Source of the DNA: Sclerodactyla briareus
Taxonomy: Eukaryota; Echinodermata; Holothuroidea; Dendrochirotida; Sclerodactylidae
Assembly: GCA_026419785.1 (NCBI GenBank)
Contig: JAODTK010003921.1
Span: forward strand, 62,001-126,000
Direction: 5' to 3'
Length of the DNA stretch: 64,000 nucleotides
The notes beneath the pieces were generated by a model, which was given only the letters and a program-made list of their open reading frames with translations, was not told where the DNA came from and made no database searches. Shown here piece by piece: positions 1-10,244 of this stretch; the first letter of the stretch is position 1, and each line of letters starts with the position of its first letter. The translations under genes were made by a program, and so were the position numbers.

Positions 1-118
1 CATCTCGGAGGAGAGGGACACCGAAATTGGCTCATCGCCAATCGCGGGAAAAATTCCCGAAAGAGTTGTGTATGAACTAGTGTCGTAATCGATTCCGAAG
101 AAGCCGAGTACGAGTGCA
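1..118 (+). pseudogene. 3' end of an IgSF YEPY-tail receptor (receptor X), cut by the window edge
   Basis: The first bases encode the end of a receptor cytoplasmic tail. In frame 2 the translation reads EERDTEIGSSPIAGKIPE and meets a stop at 86-88. In another frame the sequence continues with a DSEEAE block. The same blocks close receptor E at 41917-42010, where they lie downstream of two clear YEPY modules in a single frame (EEGNTEIAP then VVLDSEEAE and a stop). The frame break here is a small indel relative to E. The rest of the gene lies left of the window. The similarity continues without a break into the downstream flank, so X and E are duplicates of each other. Confidence rests on DNA-level similarity to E rather than on this short piece alone. 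Confidence 0.6.
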
Positions 119-1075
119 GTTTCAAATCCCCAGTCTCTATACCGTAGGGATATGGACTCGGACTGAGTCCGTGTTAGGCAATCCGAGTCACGAGTCCGGA
201 TGCGACTACAGCGTATGAATCAAACAGTGGTTCGAGTAAGGAGACTCGTTTACACTACAGCGAAAATAATATTTGACTGCAAAACAGCATGATTTTCCAT
301 TGAAATTCGGTTTGGTTAATCTGGATCATTGATAGGATTATTGGTACTCATTCACTACACTAGTGTCACAAGTCGGATTCGTCTATGTATGACTATTGTG
401 ATCGTGTGTAATCGAATATAAATGTTACAATGTTTGCCAAACAAGTGTAATGAGAACCAGTCAAGCGGATATAATATTGTTGCGATATTTTTGGTTTGGG
501 CCCCATTTATTCATTAACAATTATTAGATCGGCTCAAAGGAAATAGGAACCCCCCTTCTCACTGTTTTAACATCTGTCATTCACGTAAGGGAGCAATATT
601 TCTCTCCCCACTAAGTTCACGCTGTTAACGGGACTTTTCAAGTGAAGCCACTTATAGCCATGCAACTCGTCATGACATTTCATAAGATTCTAACTACTTA
701 TACGTCATGTTAACCTCCTGACTATATCATTCACTTTCATTCCACATTGACGACATGTCAGATATCACGTGATGTTATTATTATCGATAGCTAGATGAGG
801 GTTGAGATTTGAAAGAAACTCTGTCAGCAATCACATGTGTAGTAAATATTTTAATAAATAGATCTTAACTATGTACATCAATTTTCCACGTTGTGGATCC
901 ATGCGGGCCTTGAAGGGATTTGGTTCAGATGAGTCATCATTCGAATTCGTCTATGTTTGACTATTGTGATACTCTTCTCATCATCGAATACAATATGTTA
1001 CAATGTTTGCCAATCGCAATGTATAGCGGAACCGTTGTCTTGTAGTTCGTTTTATGGGTATCTCCGGGTCATAAG

Positions 1076-2088
1076 CTCAACAGTGGTGACATGTCCCCCC
1101 ACTTTCAAAAGTGGGGGGATATCAAATCGTTTGCCCCCCCACTTTTCCGGACCGTAATAAAAAAAATAATAGGCACATGCAAGATTTTGTATCACTCTAA
1201 ACTGATTCAATTTTTGTCTAACCAAGCAATAATCGCGTTGGAAATTGTCTTAGGTCCACTAATTCCAGGTGCGGACCCCAGGTGAAGATCTGGACCCGAC
1301 TAGGGCCGAAGTTGAAGGATCACCCATGTTTCATACCGAGTTCTCGAATTTTAAATTGAATTGCCAAAAATGCATAATTTTCCAAGTGTTTCGCGCAATG
1401 GCGTTTTTCTTCAGGCGTTGTAGGCTAAACATGCGATGTAATGCTTCACATTTTGTTCACTCGATTAATTTCAGAAGCCCCCCTCCCCAATTTTTCTGAG
1501 ATGAAGGAGTCGGGTCGGGCGAAAATTCGTGAAAATTTAGGGAGGAAAAAGGCAAAGTGAAAAACTGCCTGAATTTTTTGCAGACTTCTCCAATAAAATG
1601 CCCGGAGAACATGCAAAAAAAAAAAAAAAAAAAAATTCGCGCGCGCCGGTAGTTTCCAGTGGCTGACTTGTAAAATTTGGTTAAAAGTTTTTCTGCTCCC
1701 AAATTGGAGTGGTCCCGTACGCCTATGGCTTTTTTCCCTTCGATCCCACAGATACCGTTCGGTAGACCCCTGGATCCCACGCAAACAGAGCTAGAGTAGA
1801 AAATGTAATAAAAAAAATTACCATGTGTGATATTCGGTAAATCATCTTAGTATGTACAATGACAGCTTTTTTGTCTGTCTCTTACTCAAATCACACATGT
1901 AGATGGGTGCTATTGAATGTGGCAAGGGCCGTTTCCGTCGATCTGGAGGGTATGAAAATGTGAAATTTTCTTGGTACGCTTCGCGCCAACCGAGGGGCTC
2001 TCCGCTTAGGTGGTCATTTGCATTCGATGTGTCCCTCCCCCACTTTTCAAACGGTCCGACTTCCCTGCTCGGGTGGACCTATCATTTT
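1076..2088. mobile_element. Copy-specific ~1 kb insertion with C-rich ends and an internal poly(A)
   Basis: This block is absent from the duplicate copy, where 43010 joins directly to the sequence equivalent to 2089. It opens with a short C6/G6 palindrome at about 1094-1118 followed by a second C7 run. It closes with a related C-rich segment at about 2028-2060, which shares the string CCCCCACTTTTC and the sequence CGGTCCG or CGGACCG nearby. The interior holds a 21-base poly(A) at 1615-1635 and a GCGCGCGC run next to it. No credible protein is encoded; the reading frames here are low-complexity. I infer an inserted mobile element or a local deletion in the other copy; the class is unknown. Confidence 0.45.
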
Positions 2089-2856
2089 TTCAGCTTGTTT
2101 TTTTTCAACTTTGTCAGACCGGGTCCCACACATGAACGAGTACAGAGGGATCACTAAGAGTTTCGTAGTTGTTATTGTACCTACCAAGACTGTTAACTAA
2201 AAGTTTGCCTTAGTGAAGTTCCAGACAAGATTACATAAACAACGAACCTTCCGTAATTCCCTGTTATGGTAAGTTTCTCTGACTGTGAAACTAATGACTA
2301 AACACTGATGAACCCGGAAACCCGGGAAAATCATGGCATAGACATCTAGGGGTTAGGAGGAAACTAGAGCGCTCTGAACATGCATGAGACAAAGTCAGTC
2401 CGGTGCATAGCCGATCAGCACTTGCGATCGTATATCGTATATTCGAATGTAAAGTTTTGAAAAGACATAATTAATCGGATTTAGTTAGAAGGAAATTGGT
2501 TTTATGATGTTCGCGAGCCTACAGCTGCTGGATTTGATATGTGGAACTAGAATCTGAAAGATGCACTGGAGATTAGCGGTTTATCACAGGAACACGTACT
2601 AGGTACTGTCCGAAAGGATTGCAGTAATTCAGGACAATTATTTGATGCACTCATTCACGCTCAAGAGTCTAGCGCTTTGAAACTTGATTTGAAATTCATG
2701 ACTTACAGGTCTCTCATTGATTTCCAGTTACGGTTGTAATTTTATTTTCCGCAATACCCGGACGATATCCAGGCAAATCGCGACGGTTTTCGCGGTAGTA
2801 TTAAACGTTCTAATTGTTCAATTAATCTAAACTTCGAACACGTACCGGTGTAAACA

Positions 2857-4908
2857 ATGGTGTACATCGGATTCCTTTACGCCACCATTCTTGCGAGTGC
2901 CGGATTTGTGACAGGGCACGATATAAAGCTTTTCTTCAACGAGTCAAATCACCCGAGTTCGCAGGTTACACGGCTAAAGCGGGCGATACCGTTGTTTTAA
3001 CCTGTCAACCCCCGAGTGGGAACATACAAAATTTAAACATTAGGAGGAACCGTGACGAACTGGTGAAAAATGGTGAGTTAGTACATCAAGTGGACCAGCA
3101 TTTCCAACGATATCGCTTGGAAAAAAGCAATGCCCGTGATTATAGATTGGTAATTTCAAACATAACCTCTTCGCGTAGAACTCGCTATTGGTGTGAGTGT
3201 CATGTGTGGCGTCTGTATTCGTTTTGGACAGGTTTCTGGGTAGATCACACAATGTACGTTGATATGTATGTTTCGGAACGAAGTAGAGTGATAGACTATT
3301 GTATATTATCGAGCGGAGTGGATGGATTGTTCTTCAGTGATGAAAAATGAAATTACAATGTCATATCAGGAGAGGTTTACGTGGTGACATCGAAATAAAA
3401 GCAGGTAACCGATCCATCGGAGATATGACGACAGTGAACGGTGACAACAATAAATATTACATGACTATTGGCAACGTTACTGCCGTGAACAACAGTGAAC
3501 TGGTCTGCATGATATACGAAGTAGACTATTGTAGATATCTTCCAAAGATAACAGTTTTCGATTCTTTGTTAGTTTCAGTGACGTCGTTAAGGAATGATTC
3601 ACAACAAGGTGCGAGTCTCACTTTAACATGCTCTGAACATCCACAGTCACCGATGACTGTGTTCGAATGGAGCTTAGGAGGTAACTACTCTTTCGGTGGG
3701 AAGATATCGGAGACAAGAACAATGAATGGGAGTGTGTTCGAGATAACAAACATCACCTTTGCAAATGTAACTAGCAGCGCCATCCTCATTTACTGCACTG
3801 CAAAGCTAGGTCAAAGTCAAATAGCACAGGGGCTACAATAATACCGGACCATCAAACCACCTCCAATCCACCATCCGTGTCACCAACTGACGACTGCGGG
3901 ATGAATTCTCCAGTTTCTCGGGAGCTGGCTTACACGGCTCAACACCGAACTACGCCGCAGCTTTTCGACCCAGGTTAGCCGACGGCAATGTAACGGGAAT
4001 TGATTCAGGAAGCCATATCTGGTATATCACCGGGGCTTCGGCTATCGTGGTTTTAGTCGTTCTATTATTATTCATCAGATGTTACCGGAATCGACAGAAG
4101 CTAAGGCGCACAGACAGAGTTGCAGAATCTTCAAGTGGGCAAGTCGGAATTGTGTTGGAAGATAGTGACGTCAGAAAAATGACGGATCTGGGTTTATCGA
4201 CGAAAGAAGCCGAGGTAGCAACGAACGCAATGTACGAGCCGTACATCCCGGAGCAAGAGAAGAACAGAATGATGGAAACGTGGTTATCGTCCAGCGGAGC
4301 TGAAATAGCAACAAACGAAATGTACGAACCGTACATGGCGGAACGAGAAAACAACGAAAAGATGGCGACGTGGTTATCGTCCAGCGGAGCTGAAATAGCA
4401 ACAAACGAAATGTACGAACCGTACATGGCGGAACGAGAAAACAACGAAAAGATGGCGACGTGGTTATCGTTCAGTGGAGCTGAAATAGCAACAAACGAAA
4501 TGTGCGAACCGTACATGGCGGAACGAGAAAACAACGAAAAGATGGCGACGTGGTTATCGTTCAGTGGAGCTGAAATAGCACAAACGAAATGTACGAACCG
4601 TACATGGCGGAACGTGAAAACAACGAAATGGTGGAGATGGGTTCATCGTCGAGCCAAGGTAGGGTAGCACGAACGAAATATACGAACCGAACCTCCCAGA
4701 GAATGGAAGTAACGAAAAGACGGAAATGGGTGCCAACGGAATGAGGCTTCAATGTAGCAACGAATGAAATATACGAACCGTACATTCCAGAGAATGAAAA
4801 CATTGAAGCGACGCCAAACGCTGCTGGAATCGCGAAAAGGGCGTGTTTGGACCATATGGCTACATCAATCCAGTTCAAATTAGGTATGATACGCAACAGA
4901 AATACTGA
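2857..4908 (+). CDS. Receptor B: IgSF transmembrane receptor with an expanded YEPY-module tail (frameshifted)
   Basis: Likely a single-pass surface receptor. The ATG at 2857 starts a signal peptide (MVYIGFLYATILASAGFVTG). A V-type Ig domain follows (about 2960-3285; VVLTCQ and YWCEC give its cysteines), then a second Ig-like domain (3290-3560, CILSS to VCMI) and a third (3590-3830, LTLTC to IYCTA) with several N-glycosylation sequons. After a Ser/Thr/Pro-rich stalk comes one transmembrane helix (about 4014-4085, IVVLVVLLLFI) with a basic stop-transfer end. The tail has about seven modules of the type GLSxxEAEVATNEMYEPYIPE; modules 2-5 are near-identical 90 bp repeats. The end reads VFGPYGYINP and stops at 4906-4908. 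At least five single-base indels break the frame (near 2960, 3345, 3840, 4580, 4670). No introns are apparent. Either a live gene with sequencing errors or a young pseudogene. Ligand and signalling partners are unknown. Confidence 0.75.
4189..4660 (+). repeat. 90 bp tandem repeats encoding YEPY tail modules in receptor B
   Basis: The decamer TGGTTATCGT recurs at 4281, 4371, 4461 and 4551, exactly 90 bp apart, so each unit encodes 30 residues in frame. The units carry the core NEMYEPYMAERENNEKM. Units 2 and 3 are identical over most of their length; units 4 and 5 differ at a few bases. The unit before them (from 4189) is a diverged relative (NAMYEPYIPEQEKN). The fourth unit changes the first tyrosine to cysteine (ATGTGCGAACCG at about 4500). 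The fifth loses one A in ATAGCAACAAACG, which shifts the frame. This is recent in-frame expansion of a coding module. Confidence 0.9.
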
Positions 4909-5239
4909 TATTTGTATGAAGGACTACGATACGGTTTCACTCGCAATATTCTCGTTGTTACCAGTGAAACGCGTATCACAAATCTATTATCTCTTCCTGC
5001 ATGTATTGTTTTTTCGCATTCACTCTTATACCAGATCTGTACGTACTCGGTTTAGCCATTTGCACTCTGAACGGTGTGATGCTTCCTTGGTCTGTCATCA
5101 GCAGAGGCATTGCGTTGGCGCTTTGACTGGTTATAAGATGCCATTTAATTTGCACTGAGTAGAGTGGTCCTGCTTCCATATCACGATTGTCGGCAACTAT
5201 TATCTACTATGTTATCATAATAGTAATAATAAATAGTCT

Positions 5240-5930
5240 TATATAGCAAAAACTCCAACAAAAGAGTACAATGCGATCTACAGATGCCGAGAGTGCATTG
5301 GAAACATTAGGACTAGGAAAAAAAGTTTTCAGACGACGTTTGAAAAGATCGATAGAGTCAAGTGACTTCAAATCAACAGGAAGGGAGTTCCATAAGCGGG
5401 GAACATAGTTCCTAAGCTACTGTAACCATATGCTTTTCGAGACTGGGACCTGAAGGAAGTGATGTTGAAGACGGGAGCGTGTTGACTCTGTGTGTGTAGC
5501 AAATTATGTAAATAGGCTGGCTGGAGTACCATTTTTGATAGCACGAAATTAATGATGTGAACCTTTAGTCGATACGCTGAGGAATAGCCAGCCAGTGTAG
5601 CTCTCTCAGAACATTGGTAACATGTGTAAATTCTTAACCCTGCAAACTACACGGGCAGCTGTGTTTTGAACTCTTCGTAGCGGAGATAATTGGTTAGTAG
5701 AAGCCCCAAGCAGTATTGAATTTCCTTAGTCAAGTCGACTCGAAATTACGGCATGAATAAGTTTCTCAGTTGCTGGCCTATCAAGATATTGACTGAGTTG
5801 CCCCACACGTCTAATATGAAACATCATAGACTTGCATAGCATATTGAATTGGTGTCCATAGTTGAGTGGGTGTCCACTATACCCACTCATACATGAATCG
5901 ATGTTACACAATTTGGCTGAGTGTAGCAAA
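5240..5930 (-). mobile_element. 3' end of a LINE (reverse-transcriptase C-terminal region)
   Basis: Read on the minus strand, this encodes the post-RT region typical of CR1/L2-group non-LTR retrotransposons. The segments FHIRRVGQLSQYL then ATEKLIHAVISSRLD (about 5822-5726) correspond to the block that follows the thumb in these elements. Further on, KLHWLAIPQRIDLK (about 5610-5570) is the well-known LHWLP-type motif, followed by degenerate sequence with AYGYSSLGT. Several frame breaks and stops show it is dead. The element is strongly 5'-truncated, since no catalytic RT motif is present. It is absent from the matching position in the second duplication copy (44.75-46.04 kb). Confidence 0.75.
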
Positions 5931-7380
5931 TGAACACCTAGCCCAGACACACACTCTATTCAGTGCAGTTGTTAAGCTTCTTTCCTCCCTTCTCCAACTT
6001 CAACCCTTAAATCACCTTTTCCCGTCACTATTGACGTGTGCAACATTGTGGGTTGGGTTGGATGCTATTTGATAAGACAGTGAATTTTAAAATGCTGTTG
6101 GGCTGTTGGGTTGGGCATTTTCATGCCCAGGAAGTGCCTCCACTAATCTCACCGGATCCAATACCATATATCTAGTGTGGCGCCGCGCGCAATGTTAGCG
6201 TGATCCACGGGAGATGCTCTGAGTTCAGACTGATGTGTGGCAGGTGATCATTCTTCAGAAAAGGTTATGGATGAAAAACTTATAAGAATATACTTTGATC
6301 ATAGCTCTAAACGTTGTCAGGGCAATGTGTTCATTGTGTGTCATTTTCCTGCCATCGGGCGTGCCCTTCCAGTGATCTGGGATATCAACTTTATCATTTT
6401 ACGCTCTGCCCCAACTTATGGTTATGAAATTTAGAAACATCCCGGGTTGGCCTTTAGTTTAGTGGTCTTTGGTGTAGTGAAAACTGGTCAGGAACGACGA
6501 AATCCTCAGGAAAAGACCATGAAGCGACAATGGAGAACAACCGAGATGCCTAAAGAATTCGTTCACAATTCTGTAAAATAAATCAGATGTTCTTGAACGC
6601 ATTCACACTCGTAGACAAACTACATCTTCAGGGAAGGCTCTTCCACTCACTAATAACTCTCTGCGAGAAGAAATTCACGAATAATAATCAATCTACAGCG
6701 AAGCTAGATGCAATGACCCCTAGTGGTGGTAACATCGGGAATCTCAAAGAAATAGTGGAAACAAAGGCCATCTTATCCATGAACAAATTTTAAAACCTGA
6801 ATAAAATCACCTTGAATTGTCTTCGTATCTTCGAGAAGTAAGAATTCAATACTAGGGCAGAGAACTCCAGGTGAGGTCTCATCAGGTGCTTAAAAAAGCC
6901 TGACAGCAATATCTTATTCAAGGCCCATGAGGGGTCATCTCCAGTCTTTTAGAGGTATCAAAGGAGAAGGTTGCTGCTTCACTCTGATCTAGGTTGGGTT
7001 GGAAATTACAGGAGATGCGATAGTCGAACATGAGTTGAAACGGTCTTGCAATCTTCCACGAGTTATGGTTGAAAAAGGATGTTGGAGGACTAATTAGAAT
7101 CATTTTATCAGAGGTCAGCGGGAGTCTTCGAAAGTTGGGCTGTCGTTGCGTCCTTGTAGAGACACGTAGGACCGAAACGTAAACTTCCGGTGAATCGTAT
7201 GTAGGTCACGCCTGGACCTCTCGATAAACAGAAAAAACATATCACAATGTAAACGAGATGATATCACCAGCATTAACTGTTGTCAATAGGACTAGTAACA
7301 TCTCCCATAAATTCCAGCAGATTAGTCAAAACACGAACGATTTTTATCCGAATCAGATTAATAGTTCTTGCTATGCGGTT
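5931..7380. other. Stretch without a recognised gene
   Basis: No recognisable protein, RNA gene or long repeat. Short reading frames on both strands show no domain signature. The sequence has no counterpart in the second duplication copy and separates the two shared blocks. Confidence 0.4.
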
Positions 7381-7420
7381 GCGTACGCCCAGACGAGACA
7401 TAGCCCGCAAACGAATAGTT

Positions 7421-7582
7421 CGTCAGTGGAAAAGAACAAAATGGGGTCTTCGCAGGTATTGTTTGTACACCATGCTGGATCGGCTTGTCGAACTAATATT
7501 TCGTCAGTGGAAAAGAACAAAATGGTGTCTCGCCCGGTATTTGTTTGTACACCATGCTGGATCGGCTTGTCGAAAAAAAGAA
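7421..7582. repeat. Two-copy 81 bp tandem duplication
   Basis: CGTCAGTGGAAAAGAACAAA starts at 7421 and again at 7502, and the following sequence (TTTGTACACCATGCTGGATC and GGCTTGTCGAA) is repeated in step. The equivalent locus at 46080-46130 has only one copy, so the duplication happened after the segmental duplication or was lost there. No protein is recognised. Confidence 0.8.
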
Positions 7583-8375
7583 GAAGCTCGTCTACGGGAA
7601 GTTGTTCACAGTCATAATATGTATTTTTAATAGTAGGTTATAGAATCGTGTGGAAGTTACCATAATCACGGTGACCCGTACAGAAGCTGCATGTGAATGA
7701 AGGAAAATATTGCAGGTAATCCATATTCGAGCATGTTAGCAAATTGCCCATCACTATTCAGTGTCGTCAGAGAGAAAATCAGAGTCCACCAACCCAGGAG
7801 GCTAGAGTGCATTGTTCTTTAGTGTGGGGAATGTTCAAGAACTATATTCTGCATGGAAACTACCTTCCGTTTCATTCGATTCAGTAATGTTGGCTAAGGT
7901 GTGCATACTAAGAGTATGTGTCGTCCGTAATATTTGTCTCTGTATCGGAAGAGGATATATACAAAAAAAAAACGAATATATACTGTCATCGTTCCGAGAC
8001 CCATGGAATATATTCACACGATATGCATTTTGGAAGATTTTCTGATATAATCGTTCAGCAGGAATACATCAAAACAAAACAAAAATCTTTTTGGAATCTT
8101 TTCAATGGGCTGCATATGTGAGAGGGCATTTGTACTGTGAGCGGGCAATGTAGCGCTATAAACAGTTATTCTGAACGACAGCGGCTTGAAACAAATATGC
8201 ATTAGTACCTGTTCATAGTTTGCATTGGTTTTCGTAGGATTTTGTGGAGTTCGGCATTCGTCTGAACACCTCAGGAACTGCAGAGGGATAATATACAGGA
8301 ACGAATTGCAAAACTTCGACTGTCGGGATCTATCCATCACGATCACCGTTAGTGTTTTTACATGTGCCGGCAATA

Positions 8376-10244
8376 ATGTATCCCACACTCCTTTACGTCA
8401 CCATTTTCACAACTGTCGCGTTCGTGAGAGGGAACGTTATAGAGTTGTTCTTTAACAAGTCATTACACACCAACGGGCACTCTTACCAGGCTGAGGAAGC
8501 GATACAGTCGTTTTAACCTGTAGAACGCAATTTAGGATTTTCGTTGAATGTAAACATTAAGATGAACTCCAGTCGTGGTGAAGTGGTGTCCACAATAGTG
8601 GAGAGTGGTGAATTGGTACGAGAAGGAAGTGAAAAACACCAAGGATACAATTTGGAGAAGGACGGTGATATGTATAGGTGATAATTTCGAGATTATCTGC
8701 TCCCGGTGGAACCGGTTACACCTGTGAGTGTAGTTCTTGGGTTTTGAGAGATTACCAAAAGTACGTTGATCTCCATGTCTCAGAACGACATGAGTTTGGG
8801 TGGACTATTGTGTTCTCTCAAATGGAGAAGATGGATTATTTTTCAGAGATGAAGTGATAGTTTGAACTGTTCTGTAGATGGAATCGTATTGAAAGTAGGT
8901 AACCAGTCAATTAGAAATGTGACAAGAAAAAGTGGTCCACGAAACACAACATAATGAATGACTGTTGGCAACGTTACTGTGGCAAACAACAGTAGGTTGA
9001 ACTGCATGAAACAAAAGGTTAATTATTGCGAAAACCTTCCTATTATAACAGTGTACAACTCTCTTGTGTTTCGGTAATGCCGAATGAGAGTGTCATACAA
9101 GAAGGTGCGAATCTGACTCTTACATGCACGAGCTATCCAGAGTCAATGTTGACTCAGTATGAATGGGGTGCGGGTGACATCTACTCCCTCGGGGAGAACG
9201 TCTCTGACTTCAAAACCGGACAGAAGGGTGTTCGAAGTAACTAACATCAGTTTCGCAAATGCAGTTAGGATGTTTATCTCGATAACTGTACTGCAAAACT
9301 GAAGTCGAAGTAAATGCCACAAGGGCTACAATTATGATAGGCCTACACCATCAGACTACCTCAAGTCCAGCCCATTACTGACGACCACGTTACAGAACTG
9401 GTTTTTTCCCAGGAATTACTCACACAGTGTACCACCGAACCAAGTCGCAGCCTTTCTTTCCAGAGTTAGCTGATGGTTATGCAACAAAATTCGATTCTAT
9501 CGGCCCTATTCGTTTATCTGATAGGTTCCAGCTATCGTCGGTATTTTGGTCTGGTACTATTCATCACATGGCCTTGCAACCGACAGAGAATAGGTCGCAT
9601 GGCCACGGTAGTAGAATCTTCAAGTGAGCAAGTCGGAGCAGAGGTTGTGGGCAGAGTCGCCACAGAAATGACAAAGATGGGTTTATCGCCCAACGAAGCC
9701 GAAGTCGCAGCGAACGACATTTACGACCCGTACATTCCAGACCAAGAAAACCTCGACATGGTGGAGATAAGGCTATCACAGAGTGAAGCCGAAGGCAACA
9801 ATAAACGAAATGTACGAACCGTACATCCCGGTACAAGACAACAAAGGAGTAACGGAAATGGGTTTATCGTCGAGCGAGCTGAGAGGTGGTAACAACGAAA
9901 CGGCATGACGAACCGACATCCCGGAGAAGAGAAGGCGGCAATGAAAGAGCGGAGATGGGTTTATCGGCGAGCGAGGCTTGATGGTGCAACGAAGAAATGT
10001 ACGAAAACCGTACAACCACGGAGAAAGAAGGAAAAGAAATGACGGAGATAGATAACCCGGGAGGAGCTGAGATAACAACAAGCGAAATGTGCGAACGTAC
10101 GCCAGGAAGAAAGGAGGCAACGAAACGCTGTAGATAGGATTATCGTCGGCGATGCTGAGTTGCAGCGAAGGCTTATACGAACCCGACATGGGCTTCTTGC
10201 TAAACGATGCTAAAATTGCGAACAACGTCGTGTATGGACCATAA
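8376..10244 (+). CDS. Receptor C: IgSF transmembrane receptor with YEPY-module tail (frameshifted)
   Basis: Closest paralog is receptor G. The ATG at 8376 gives a signal peptide (MYPTLLYVTIFTTVAFVRG) followed by IELFFNKSLHTNGHSYQ, the start of the first Ig-like domain. Ig2 lies at about 8800-9055 and Ig3 at 9066-9300 (SVIQEGANLTLTC, then an Asn-rich strand and the second Cys). A transmembrane segment is at about 9520-9590. The tail has about six modules; the clearest reads GLSPNEAEVAANDIYDPYIPD (9680-9745). It stops at VVYGP followed by TAA at 10242-10244, where receptor B reads on (CCATAT rather than CCATAA). Ig1 and Ig2 are badly broken by indels and stops, more than in G. Most likely a pseudogene or an error-laden copy of an active gene. 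No introns are seen. Confidence 0.68.

Larger units (their letters stand above)
1..4740. repeat. Segmental duplication, copy 1, left part (matches 41.88-44.74 kb)
   Basis: From the tail of receptor X to inside receptor B this stretch matches 41880-44740. Landmarks pair as follows: 100-180 with 41995-42070, 940-1075 with 42860-43010, 2089-2300 with 43020-43520, and 2850-3590 with 44217-44720. The match is interrupted by about 1 kb of extra DNA at 1076-2088 in this copy. Receptor B continues to its end at 4908, whereas the counterpart F stops matching near 44720. The intergenic DNA at 119-1075 and 2089-2856 shows no other feature that I can support. Confidence 0.85.

Noticed and set aside
4082-4534. 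A 150-codon open frame on the minus strand
   Set aside because: It is the antisense shadow of the 90 bp receptor-tail repeats; the plus frame carries the conserved YEPY modules shared with the other paralogs.
4189-4660. Regular repeats resembling a CRISPR array
   Set aside because: Units are contiguous 90 bp coding repeats without spacers in a metazoan gene.
4183-4667. Tail motifs as ITAM, ITIM or bacterial EPIYA
   Set aside because: The core NE(M/I)YEPYIP does not fit the ITIM or ITAM spacing, and the EPIYA order of residues is different.
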